In this document: positions 28,464 to 37,349 of the stretch, piece by piece | Numbering within the stretch: position 1 is the stretch's first letter | Layout: every line of letters begins with the position of its first letter | Source: an uncultured bacterium | Lineage (GTDB): Bacteria > Patescibacteriota > Minisyncoccia > Phycocordibacterales > CAIZLB01 | Direction: 5' to 3' | Length of the DNA: 44,839 nt | NCBI GenBank assembly: GCA_903936565.1 | Contig: CAIZVZ010000009.1 | Location: forward strand, 1 to 44,839 | Program-made: the position numbers and the translations under genes | The notes under the pieces: generated by a model | Databases searched by the model: none | Told to the model about the DNA's origin: nothing | The model's input: only the letters and a program-made list of their open reading frames with translations

Positions 28464-28973
28464 ATTATTATTAATTTATTCTACTAATGCTGGTTTAAGC
28501 GTCACCCAGCTCCATAAGGGGGTCAGACCAATCAGTATGGCTCTCTTATATACTACTAGTATAGCACGAAATCAAGTATTTTTCCATCGTGTCAAACCGC
28601 TATAAACAAGGGTGCTTCCTCGTATATCTATTGACATTATAACAATTGACCTTTATTACACAAATCGTTAATAAAATAAATACAAAAATCTTCTTCCACT
28701 ACAACATCTACATAAATCCTCCCTCAAATCGCCAAATTCGACCCATTGATTTCCCCACTAATATGTATTCCAGTATATTTTAATATTTAACTAAAATTTC
28801 GATAATAATGTAATCGCATAATTATTCTATTTATTTTTTATGTCTTTAAAAAAGTCTTTTCAAATTTATCCACTTTTTATGATTTTTCTTTTTAAAAGTA
28901 ATAAAATTATGTGTATAAATCAATGAATGTGTGGAACTTGGTTTAAGAAATTATAAATTAATAAAAATAACAT

Positions 28974-30269
28974 ATGGAAAAACTTACATGGTACACAGAA
29001 AAAAGAATAGTTAATAGCTTACTCCCCTATTCATCGAATCCTCGCAGAATGAGTGCGTCGCAAACAAACAGCCTTAAGAAAAGCCTTGAGAGGTTTAATC
29101 TAGTGGAAATTCCTGCGATAGACAAAGATAATAAGATCGTTTCCGGTCATCAGCGCGTTCGGGTTTTACAGTTACTAGGTAGAGGTGATGAAGAAATAGA
29201 TGTTAGAGTTCCAAATCGAAAATTGACTGAGGATGAGTATAATCGCTACTTAATTTCTGCCAATGCAATAAGCGGAGATTGGGATTACGAACTTCTGAGA
29301 GATTTTGAAATAGACATGTTAAATGACATTGGTTTTAACTCTAATGATTTAGCAAACATTTGGGATGACATTGTTAAAGTAAACAAGGACGATGATTTTG
29401 ACGAAGAGGCGGAGTTAGCTAAAATTAAGATTCCTGTAACAAAAAATGGGGACATCGTTTTACTTGGCAATAATCGTCTAATCTGTGGAGACTCAACGGA
29501 TCAAAATGTTGTAAATAAATTATGCGGAGAAGCCAGAGTGGATATGATTCTTTCGGATCCAATTTACAATCTAAACATCGATTATAACAAAGGATTAGGC
29601 GGTCACCAGAACTTTGGTGGTGATGTGGAAGACAACAGATCAGAACAAGAGTACATAGATTTCCTAAGAAAAAGTATGATGTGTGCACTAAGTGTCGCCA
29701 AGAAGGACTGTCACGTTTTCTATTGGAATACAGAGCAACAGATTTGGATTATTCAAACTCTTTATCGAGAATTAGGTATTAGCAATAAGCGCGTGTGTAT
29801 TTGGATTAAGAATGGACACAATTTGACACCTCATGTCAGCTTTAATAAGTGTTACGAGCCGTGCATTTATGGATCCGTAGGACAACCTTATCTATCCAAG
29901 AAGGAACAAGGTCTCAATGAAATAATGAATAGAAATATGACCTCAGGTAACAATTTACTGGAGGAGATTGATAGAGAAATGAATATTTGGCCAATCAAAC
30001 GCCTTCCTGCTAAAGATTACGAGCATGCAACATCAAAGCCACCTGAGCTAAGTGAAAAAGCCATAAGGCGCTGCACAAAACCTGGGGATATAATTTTGGA
30101 CTCATTCGGTGGTTCAGGTAGTACCCTGATTGCAGGAGAGCAGTTAAAGCGACGAGTCTACATGGTCGAAAAGGAGCCGGTGTTTTGTGATCTAATCATA
30201 AGAAGATTTGAGAAATTAACAGGTATTAAAGCAAAAGTTATTAGAAACAATGAAAAAGCACAGGTGTGA
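28974..30269 (+). CDS. ParB-like nuclease domain + DNA N4/N6 adenine/cytosine methyltransferase
   Basis: N-terminal LPYSSNPRRMSASQTNSLKKSLERFNLVEIPAIDKDNKIVSGHQRVRVL; motif IV-like MILSDPIYNLNID; motif I DSFGGSGSTLIAGEQLKRRVYMVEKEP. Confidence 0.92.
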   Translation: MEKLTWYTEKRIVNSLLPYSSNPRRMSASQTNSLKKSLERFNLVEIPAIDKDNKIVSGHQRVRVLQLLGRGDEEIDVRVPNRKLTEDEYNRYLISANAISGDWDYELLRDFEIDMLNDIGFNSNDLANIWDDIVKVNKDDDFDEEAELAKIKIPVTKNGDIVLLGNNRLICGDSTDQNVVNKLCGEARVDMILSDPIYNLNIDYNKGLGGHQNFGGDVEDNRSEQEYIDFLRKSMMCALSVAKKDCHVFYWNTEQQIWIIQTLYRELGISNKRVCIWIKNGHNLTPHVSFNKCYEPCIYGSVGQPYLSKKEQGLNEIMNRNMTSGNNLLEEIDREMNIWPIKRLPAKDYEHATSKPPELSEKAIRRCTKPGDIILDSFGGSGSTLIAGEQLKRRVYMVEKEPVFCDLIIRRFEKLTGIKAKVIRNNEKAQV

Positions 30270-30597
30270 AAATAAATTCATCCGAGAGCTTGAAAAGTTT
30301 CCTAATATTTCTGTCGCCTGTGAAAAGACAGGTCTCGCAAGACAGACTGTTTACCGGTGGATGAGAGATGATATAAATTTTAAGAGAAGAGTTGAGGAAG
30401 CGAGTGATGTTGGGATTGATTCTGTAAATGATTTAGCAGAAAGTAAATTAATATCCAACATAAATCAAGGCAATCAAAGATCCATTGAGTATTGGTTAAC
30501 TAATCACAAAAGAAATTACAGACCGCAGAAGCCTACTCAGGCAAAAGAAGAACGATTTGTACCAGTTGAAAAGATCGTTTATGTTATACAAAAATAA
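30250..30597 (+). CDS. Phage terminase small-subunit-like HTH protein
   Basis: FIRELEKFPNISVACEKTGLARQTVYRWMRDDINFKRRVEEASDVGIDSVNDLAESKLISNINQGNQRSIEYWLTNHKRNYRP. Confidence 0.75.
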   Translation: MKKHRCENKFIRELEKFPNISVACEKTGLARQTVYRWMRDDINFKRRVEEASDVGIDSVNDLAESKLISNINQGNQRSIEYWLTNHKRNYRPQKPTQAKEERFVPVEKIVYVIQK

Positions 30598-30631
30598 AGA
30601 ATTGAGCCGTTTATTTTATTGATTCAATAGT

Positions 30632-31525
30632 TTACTCACACTGAGGACTCATTACCCTAGTTGGGTATGCAACAAGTAATTTGTCTAGTGAATCAAATGA
30701 TTTCAAATAATTTACATTCAGACTTTTCCATCCATCACATTTTTCTGGATAATAATATTTTGAGGATCCATATGATGAGGTGTAAAACTTTGAAACTTCA
30801 GATTGAATAGCAGGGCTATTAGTCTTTGTTTCGGTCTTCACAATAGGAGCAACAACATTTGATTTTGATGTTGTTGTTTTCTTTGCTGATGTGGTTATTC
30901 CATTGCAAGTATCGGGAGACCATAGTCCAAGTTTTGAATCTTGAGCTTTCTTAACAGCTTCTTTAAATTCAGACTGATACTTATAAGGAATATTGTAGGT
31001 GTACTCATGAGCGTATCCCTGTTCAATCATGTACTTATTATAAAATAGACCATTCTCAAGATATATGTAAGCAAGCATACGATTATACTTGTCCTTACTT
31101 CCCTGACTCGGATCTGTTTCGATTCTTACCTTTTTACCAACCAACAGCTCCTTTGCTTTATTTGAAGCTTCCTTACCAAAACATTGAACCACCTTTCTAG
31201 GATCAACCGTCTCTGGTGTATCCAATCCAATTAAACGCAAAGTTTCAATCTTCCCATCCATATTGATTTTAACAGTGTCCCCGTCTACTACACTTGAGAC
31301 CGTATAGTATGTGTAGTCAGTAGATACGGTATTGGTTGCTACAGCATCAGATTTGGTTGTGGTTGTACTAATTACACTTGTGGTTGCAACTTGCTGAACC
31401 GGTATTTGATTTACTTCCTTAGGTGATTCTTGAGGTGCATTTCCAAATACACTTGCGATCATCATCATTACGAATCCTCCAAAACTATATAGATTTTGTT
31501 TTTTCATATTATTTATAGACTTCAA
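30632..31525 (-). CDS. Secreted thermonuclease (SNase) family protein
   Basis: VVDGDTVKINMDGKIETLRLIGLDTPETVDPRKVVQCFGKEASNKAKELLVGKKVRIETDPSQGSKDKYNRMLAYIYLENGLFYNKYMIEQGYAHEYTY. Confidence 0.93.
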   Translation of the reverse strand: MKSINNMKKQNLYSFGGFVMMMIASVFGNAPQESPKEVNQIPVQQVATTSVISTTTTKSDAVATNTVSTDYTYYTVSSVVDGDTVKINMDGKIETLRLIGLDTPETVDPRKVVQCFGKEASNKAKELLVGKKVRIETDPSQGSKDKYNRMLAYIYLENGLFYNKYMIEQGYAHEYTYNIPYKYQSEFKEAVKKAQDSKLGLWSPDTCNGITTSAKKTTTSKSNVVAPIVKTETKTNSPAIQSEVSKFYTSSYGSSKYYYPEKCDGWKSLNVNYLKSFDSLDKLLVAYPTRVMSPQCE

Positions 31526-32132
31526 ATGCTCCAGTAAAGGCTGTCACCTCTGCAACTTTCTCATTTGAATATGCGTCGATTACTTTAAAGTGACGATACC
31601 CCGTCATCTTTTCTTTTAGATAAGAAACTTTAGCTAGAAAATCTTTTTTAAATACCACTGTTTGTGTGTACCAGTATTTACTTACATAAACAACGGTTGC
31701 GGTATCTGAGAATTCATAAGATGTAACTAGTCCAGATTTTTTACCTAATGCCATTAAATCATCAAGTTCCTTTTTAGCCTTATCTTTATCCTCTTGAGAA
31801 ACTACTTGATTCTGATTATGTGATGGATTATTTACTATTTCAGACGGTGGAGTGCTTATATTTGAAGACACAACAGCGTAAAGAAATAAAGCGACCACTA
31901 AAGTTATTCTAATATTTCTCGAAAGATTAGTTTTAATTTTCTTTTGAATACCGGCACTTAACGGTGGTATGGTCATACATGTAATTACAAAGTACGATAT
32001 TCCAGCTAATGGTTTAGAAGTTAGTACTGTGATTCCAAGTGTGAAAGTAATAATACCGACAATCCAACCAATTGTTGAAATTGAAGTTGAGTTCTTAGTC
32101 TTAACACTTGAAGACTGATTTATATTATTCAT
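31509..32132 (-). CDS. Hypothetical membrane protein
   Basis: 207 aa, three TM segments then a soluble domain; overlaps the thermonuclease start. Confidence 0.6.
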   Translation of the reverse strand: MNNINQSSSVKTKNSTSISTIGWIVGIITFTLGITVLTSKPLAGISYFVITCMTIPPLSAGIQKKIKTNLSRNIRITLVVALFLYAVVSSNISTPPSEIVNNPSHNQNQVVSQEDKDKAKKELDDLMALGKKSGLVTSYEFSDTATVVYVSKYWYTQTVVFKKDFLAKVSYLKEKMTGYRHFKVIDAYSNEKVAEVTAFTGAFEVYK

Positions 32133-32135
32133 TTT

Positions 32136-32267
32136 TGTAGCGAGTTTTTAATAGGCAGATAGACAAAAAGCCCTCCGCCAAGTGGGTTCCGAAGAACACC
32201 TATACCAGTTTCCCAGTATAACTCGCTACAAGCACCCTGACGAAGGGTTCTTTATCTTTGTAGCGAG
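32136..32267 (-). promoter_or_regulatory. Structured leader with mutually exclusive hairpins
   Basis: TGTAGCGAGTT (32136-32146), AACTCGCTACA (32220-32230), TGTAGCGAG (32259-32267): the middle segment can pair with either outer segment; segment 1 lies 4-14 nt upstream of the ATG at 32132. Confidence 0.6.
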
Positions 32268-32457
32268 GTTTTTTAAAACCATACCTTAGAATTTTTCCTA
32301 AGGGTTAGGTTATACCTGTTATTAAGTTGTCACTGTATATAATACAAAACTTCTTTGTATTAGTCTATATTGTATCGCAGATATAAGTGTTTGCTAAGGC
32401 TAAGCAATAGTCTAGACGACCATACAACACTTCCCCTACTCTGCATAGTTTTAGACA

Positions 32458-32516
32458 AAACCAAAGACAGGCACCCTCCGAAGAGAATGCCTGTACCAGT
32501 AAACTGGATTTGGTTT
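32458..32516. ncRNA. Candidate three-way-junction RNA element
   Basis: AAACCAAA / TTTGGTTT outer stem enclosing CAGGCA...TGCCTG and CCAG-TAAA-CTGG hairpins; part (TCCGAAGA..CCTRTACCAGT) recurs near 32188-32210. Confidence 0.5.
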
Positions 32517-32519
32517 GAG

Positions 32520-33449
32520 TTAAAGGACTCGGCCGTTCTGGAGAAGGCGCGTGCCTTTGAGCCAGATATTGCCATGTCCATGTGTTGATCCGCTAGAACG
32601 GTGGAATTCCTGTTTGAGATATTTCTCCAGATGAGGAGCTTCGCCCAAGACAGTAACCCCACCTTCATACAGACCGGGGCAAATCGATGTCTCAGTCCAC
32701 AGGTTGCCGTGGATCAACATGGATTTGAATACACACGAGCGGTAGAGGAATGCACCTTCGGCAGTGACATCACCAAGGATTTCGATTTCCAAGTCCGGAT
32801 TAGCGATCGAAGTCTTGTACCCCACAAGGGATCCGTTGACCACGATCTTACCAGAAACTCCAGAAGCCGGATTTACGTTCCAGAACGGACCGCATCCTAA
32901 ATGTTTGACATCGCCGTTGATAACAAGTAGCTGGCCAGTACCCCCCTCAATGGTATCAACATTACCATTGATAACTAGATTCCCGTGAGGGAGTCTACCA
33001 ATGAGTTTGAAGTTACCGTTGAGGTGGAGTTCGGCTGACGGGTCGCGTTGCATGACAGATCCCAGTGCGAATGAGACTGCAACCTGAATGATACAAGCGT
33101 GAATCGGCAGTTCTTCTTTACCACCACGGTTACGAACATGGTCTTCGATGAAGTTTACAACCCCACCGTCGGCCAAGGACGCAAGTATGGTTTCGATGAC
33201 CTGCTTGGCTTCGTTATACACGCCAGATTCATTGTCTTGAGATAGAGTAATCAGGGTCTCGTCCCTGGAGCGCTCCGTCCAGTGAGTGCTTCCTCCCCCA
33301 GTTTTGTGTTGCCTACAGAGACTGAATTCGTAATCTCCGTCATCGGGAGAGTACACACCTCCAGTAATCTGTTTGGCAAAACCCTGGGAGACCAGCGCTT
33401 TGATGATTTGCTGCATTGTGGACGAGCTGTAGTAGTAGCTTTGTTTCAT
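32520..33449 (-). CDS. Bactofilin/polymer-forming-like beta-helix protein with N-terminal helical domain
   Basis: Repeated ELHLNGNFKLIGRLPHGNLVINGNVDTIEGGTGQLLVINGDVKHLG..GKIVVNGSLVG..LEIEILGDVTAEG..SMLIHGNLW. Start MKQSYYYSSS at 33449 preferred over 33512. Confidence 0.65.
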   Translation of the reverse strand: MKQSYYYSSSTMQQIIKALVSQGFAKQITGGVYSPDDGDYEFSLCRQHKTGGGSTHWTERSRDETLITLSQDNESGVYNEAKQVIETILASLADGGVVNFIEDHVRNRGGKEELPIHACIIQVAVSFALGSVMQRDPSAELHLNGNFKLIGRLPHGNLVINGNVDTIEGGTGQLLVINGDVKHLGCGPFWNVNPASGVSGKIVVNGSLVGYKTSIANPDLEIEILGDVTAEGAFLYRSCVFKSMLIHGNLWTETSICPGLYEGGVTVLGEAPHLEKYLKQEFHRSSGSTHGHGNIWLKGTRLLQNGRVL

Positions 33450-33502
33450 TTTTCGTTGTTGTATGTCATTTCGACGTCTGCACACCTCTACACGTATATG
33501 TT

Positions 33503-33554
33503 TCGGTTGCATTTTTAAACCAAATCACAGATGTTGGCTTAAAAATGCAACCGA
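33503..33554. repeat. Long inverted repeat
   Basis: TCGGTTGCATTTTTAAACC ... GGCTTAAAAATGCAACCGA, about 18 paired bases, short loop. Confidence 0.85.
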
Positions 33555-33718
33555 GGATTTAAAGGAACTTTACGAGAATAATTGTATCATAGATATTGAT
33601 TTTGTCAATTATTTGTAAAATCAAGCCTTATATATAGCCACACACTAGCATGACCACACAATAAACCCCCTACCTTGCATAGCTATGCACCACCCACCAG
33701 TCTGTCATTAATATATAC

Positions 33719-35044
33719 ATGGAAGTAGAGACGAATATAGGTCTAATTGGCAGTATGACGGTCATACCAGAGACTAAAATTAAGTATGTACTGTATGCTA
33801 GAAAATCGACAGAATCTGAAGAAAGGCAAATTCTATCTATTGAATCACAGGTTAAGGAAATGCTTCAACTTGCAGAACGAGACGGTTTGGAAATCGTAGA
33901 CATAAGACGAGAATCTCATTCTGCAAAAGACTCAGGACAACGCCCTGTATTTAAGGAAATATTGGAAGACATCAGAAGAGAAAGATTTAATGGAATACTT
34001 ACATGGGCACCCGATAGACTAAGTAGAAATGCAGGTGACCTTGGAAGTTTGGTGGACTTAATGGATCAGAAACTACTACTTGGAATCAAGACCTTCGGAC
34101 AATCCTTCGCGAACTCCCCTAACGAAAAGTTTCTATTGATGATTTTGTGTTCTCAAGCAAAACTTGAGAATGATAATAAAAGTATAAATGTTAAACGAGG
34201 ACTTAGAACAAGATGTGAAATGGGACTAAGGCCTGGGCAACCTCCTGTTGGATATCTAAATGAAAGACACATGGACAGAAAGTGCCAAGCAATAATAGAT
34301 CCTGAACGTGGACCGATTATCAAGAAAATGTTTGAGAAAGTTGCTTATGAGAAATGGAGCGGCAGGAAGCTATATCACTGGTTAAAATTTGATATAAATT
34401 TTAAAAGTATTAACGGTAAAAAAGGTTTATCTCTTGGGAACATCTTTTCACTATTACAAAACCCCTTCTATTATGGAGTCTTTGAATATCCATTGAAAAG
34501 TGGAAATTTCTATAATGGTAAGCACACCCCGCTTATTACAAAAGAGCTTTTTGATCAAGTTCAATCACAAGTTAAAAGTAATATTATACAAATTGAAAGC
34601 AAGGAATTTGCATTCACAAAACTAATGACCTGTGGATTGTGTGGATCTGGAATTACAGCAGATGAAAAGTTCAAGAAACAACAGAACGGCAACATCCATA
34701 GATATGTTTATTATGGATGTACAAAGGTTAGAGACCGAAAGTGCAAATGTGGATATATTGAGGAAAAAGAGCTAATTAGGCAGTTTATTGATTTGATGGA
34801 TAAAGTTAATTTTAATAATGATTCAATAAAACAGAAAATTAAATCTGAAGTCGAAAGGATAAAGAAGTTCAATAATGCAATGTTGGGCATCAAAGAAAGA
34901 ATAGAAGTTAAGGAAATGGATATAAAGAACTATGCAAAATATATCCTTAAAGAATGTACGGACATTGAAAAGCGGGACTTACTTGGCTGCTTAATTAGTA
35001 AGATTGAACTCAAAAATAAACAGATTTCCATTATTCTGCCTTAG
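33719..35044 (+). CDS. Large serine recombinase
   Basis: KYVLYARKSTESEERQILSIESQVKEMLQLAERDGLEIV resolvase domain, ITWAPDRLSRNAGDLGSLVDLMD, recombinase domain, zinc ribbon LMTCGLCGSGITADEK...YYGCTKVRDRKCKC. Confidence 0.96.
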   Translation: MEVETNIGLIGSMTVIPETKIKYVLYARKSTESEERQILSIESQVKEMLQLAERDGLEIVDIRRESHSAKDSGQRPVFKEILEDIRRERFNGILTWAPDRLSRNAGDLGSLVDLMDQKLLLGIKTFGQSFANSPNEKFLLMILCSQAKLENDNKSINVKRGLRTRCEMGLRPGQPPVGYLNERHMDRKCQAIIDPERGPIIKKMFEKVAYEKWSGRKLYHWLKFDINFKSINGKKGLSLGNIFSLLQNPFYYGVFEYPLKSGNFYNGKHTPLITKELFDQVQSQVKSNIIQIESKEFAFTKLMTCGLCGSGITADEKFKKQQNGNIHRYVYYGCTKVRDRKCKCGYIEEKELIRQFIDLMDKVNFNNDSIKQKIKSEVERIKKFNNAMLGIKERIEVKEMDIKNYAKYILKECTDIEKRDLLGCLISKIELKNKQISIILP

Positions 35045-35789
35045 TATTATTAAACTCATCTAGTTGACTAGGGTGTTCCTTTTTAAGATATCGGCGAATA
35101 ACCTTATTCATATAAGAGTTTTTGAGTCTAAAGGCTCTGACTTCTGCCATAATCTCACTAAAAGGTTGTGGTGTTTTAGATTTAGTGCAATCTGGGTCAT
35201 CAAAGTCGCCATTATGTTTTGGACATAGAGTTAAACTGTCATGCTGATGTTGGTGCATCTCATGAGCTTGACCAAGTTTAATGGAAACCAAAATCTTTTG
35301 GTAATCATCTTTTAGTTCTTCTAATACGCCCCTGTCCATTTCCCATAAAAATACATACTTAACTAAATATTCAGAACGTGGAATATTATTATCATGAATA
35401 TACCAAACAAAAAGTATCTTTTTGTTTTTCTTGTACAGAGAAGACTCCTTTATATCTTCAATTTCAGATGTCTCTTTATAGTTAATTATATTTAGGGAAA
35501 GCGGTTCTTTGACCGTAAGCTTTCCATTTTTTAAAAATTTTAAAGGACTAGTTTTAACTTCGACGTCTAAATGTTCAATGTCTGGACCGGCTATGCTGTT
35601 CTTGCCGATTCCAAAATACCCCTCTTCGATAACATAACCAACTCCCGCTTTTGTTAAAACTCGAGATTTGTCGTCCAAGTCTGTAATTGACCCCATTATC
35701 TGACGCATAGTCTTACCCTCCAAATCCTTCTTTGCTATTTTTTCCAATTCCTCAGCGGTCTTTATCTTCTTTAAATCAAGTATTGCCAT
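35031..35789 (-). CDS. MutH/Sau3AI-like type II restriction endonuclease
   Basis: LEGKTMRQIMGSI...GVGYVIEEGYFGIGKNSIAGPDIEHLDVEVKTSPLK: GxxYFGI.NS..PD and D-x(n)-ExK nuclease signature; convergent with the recombinase and divergent from the C5 methyltransferase. Confidence 0.8.
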   Translation of the reverse strand: MAILDLKKIKTAEELEKIAKKDLEGKTMRQIMGSITDLDDKSRVLTKAGVGYVIEEGYFGIGKNSIAGPDIEHLDVEVKTSPLKFLKNGKLTVKEPLSLNIINYKETSEIEDIKESSLYKKNKKILFVWYIHDNNIPRSEYLVKYVFLWEMDRGVLEELKDDYQKILVSIKLGQAHEMHQHQHDSLTLCPKHNGDFDDPDCTKSKTPQPFSEIMAEVRAFRLKNSYMNKVIRRYLKKEHPSQLDEFNNTKAE

Positions 35790-35887
35790 ATATGCGTATT
35801 ATAGGGTATAACTTGATCTTGTACAATTTTTGTGGCACAGTCTAAAAAATACTTGATCAAAATTACAGTAGGTGTTAGAATGACCCT

Positions 35888-37156
35888 ATGAAAAAAGATG
35901 ATTCTAAAAAGCTGAAGGTGGTTGAACTGTTTGCTGGTGTAGGCGGTTTTAGAGTTGGGCTTGAAGGACACAAGGGGGTTAAAAGAGCACATCATAAATA
36001 CTTTGATACTATCTGGTTTAATCAATGGGAACCCTCAACTGTAAGACAACACGCCCACGAAACGTATGTAAAAAACTTTGGAGACGTCGATGAGTACACA
36101 AACGTCGATGTGGCAAAAGTTACAGATAAAGTCCCTGACCATGATTTGTTAGTCGGAGGCTTCCCTTGCCAAGATTATTCTGTTGCAAGAAATCTTTCAT
36201 CATCGGCTGGTCTTGAGGGTAAAAAAGGTGTTCTTTGGTGGTCAATCTATAATATTTTACAAAATAAAGGCAAAAAGTCTCCTAACTATTTAATGCTGGA
36301 AAACGTGGACAGACTTCTTGCTTCTCCAGCAAAAAGAAGAGGACGTGATTTTGCTATTATTCTTTCCTCTCTTAATCAGCTGGGGTATGTAGTAGAATGG
36401 AGAATTGTGAATGCTGCAGAATACGGATTCCCTCAAAGAAGAAAGAGAATCTTTATACTTGGTTTTAAAAAAGGATCACCTATTGAAAAGAAATTTAGAA
36501 AAGTAAAAAATCCAGAAAATTGGATTACAAAAGAAGGTCTTACTCAAAATGCCTTTCCTGCAAAAGTAGTTGAAAATTTTAATTATTTTGAAATTGATTC
36601 AGATCCAGTAGTTGTTTCAAATGACTTTAACAAGGATAAACCTAAGCAATCACCTTTTTCAAATAGTGGAGTTATGTTTGATGGTAAGGTATGTACAGTT
36701 AAGGTTAACCAAAATTATGAAGGTATTTTTGTAACACTTGGTGATATTCTAATACCTGAAAAGGATGTACCAAATGAATATCATATTAAAAAGGAAGATG
36801 TTGAACGTTGGAAGTACCTTAAGGGTGCAAAAAGCGAGCCACGAAAGACAGCATCAGGTTTTGAATTCTTATACAAAGAAGGTTCTATGGCGTTCCCAGA
36901 TTCTTTGTCTAAGGCATCTAGAACTATCATTACCGGCGAAGGAGGTGCTAGCCCATCAAGATTCAAACATATAATAAAAACTCCTAAAGGATACAGAAGA
37001 CTGACGCCGCTTGAATTAGAGAGGTTGTGCATGTTTCCAGATAATCATACAGAAGGACACCCCGATATAAGAAGAGCTTTTTTTATGGGAAACGCTCTTG
37101 TGGTTGGAGTTATAGATAAACTAGGCGAATCCCTTATCAAATTGCACAGGTCTTAA
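35888..37156 (+). CDS. DNA (cytosine-5) methyltransferase
   Basis: VVELFAGVGGFRVGLEG, GGFPCQDYSVA, LENVDRLL, AAEYGFPQRRKRIFILGF, RRLTPLELERLCMFPDNHTEG. Confidence 0.97.
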   Translation: MKKDDSKKLKVVELFAGVGGFRVGLEGHKGVKRAHHKYFDTIWFNQWEPSTVRQHAHETYVKNFGDVDEYTNVDVAKVTDKVPDHDLLVGGFPCQDYSVARNLSSSAGLEGKKGVLWWSIYNILQNKGKKSPNYLMLENVDRLLASPAKRRGRDFAIILSSLNQLGYVVEWRIVNAAEYGFPQRRKRIFILGFKKGSPIEKKFRKVKNPENWITKEGLTQNAFPAKVVENFNYFEIDSDPVVVSNDFNKDKPKQSPFSNSGVMFDGKVCTVKVNQNYEGIFVTLGDILIPEKDVPNEYHIKKEDVERWKYLKGAKSEPRKTASGFEFLYKEGSMAFPDSLSKASRTIITGEGGASPSRFKHIIKTPKGYRRLTPLELERLCMFPDNHTEGHPDIRRAFFMGNALVVGVIDKLGESLIKLHRS

Positions 37157-37349
37157 TCATTTCAAATTCACAAAGACTTGACATTTGTTAATGGTACTTA
37201 TATTATTAATACATTATAAATTTTAATTATGGTTTTGGTGGCATTTTAGAATGTTATCGAGGCTTTCAAAATTATGTATACTTAAAACTTTTTTATATTT
37301 TATGTGCTGAAATATTTATTTCAGTTTTTTTCGTTTATTATTTAACTTC

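Noticed and set aside
28490-28970. Hidden CDS in the AT-rich spacer before the ParB-methyltransferase
   Set aside because: No convincing open frame; very AT-rich with scattered stops, more consistent with a regulatory spacer.
32360-32668. 102-aa minus-strand ORF
   Set aside because: Overlaps the structured RNA element and the bactofilin-like gene in another frame; no recognisable domain.
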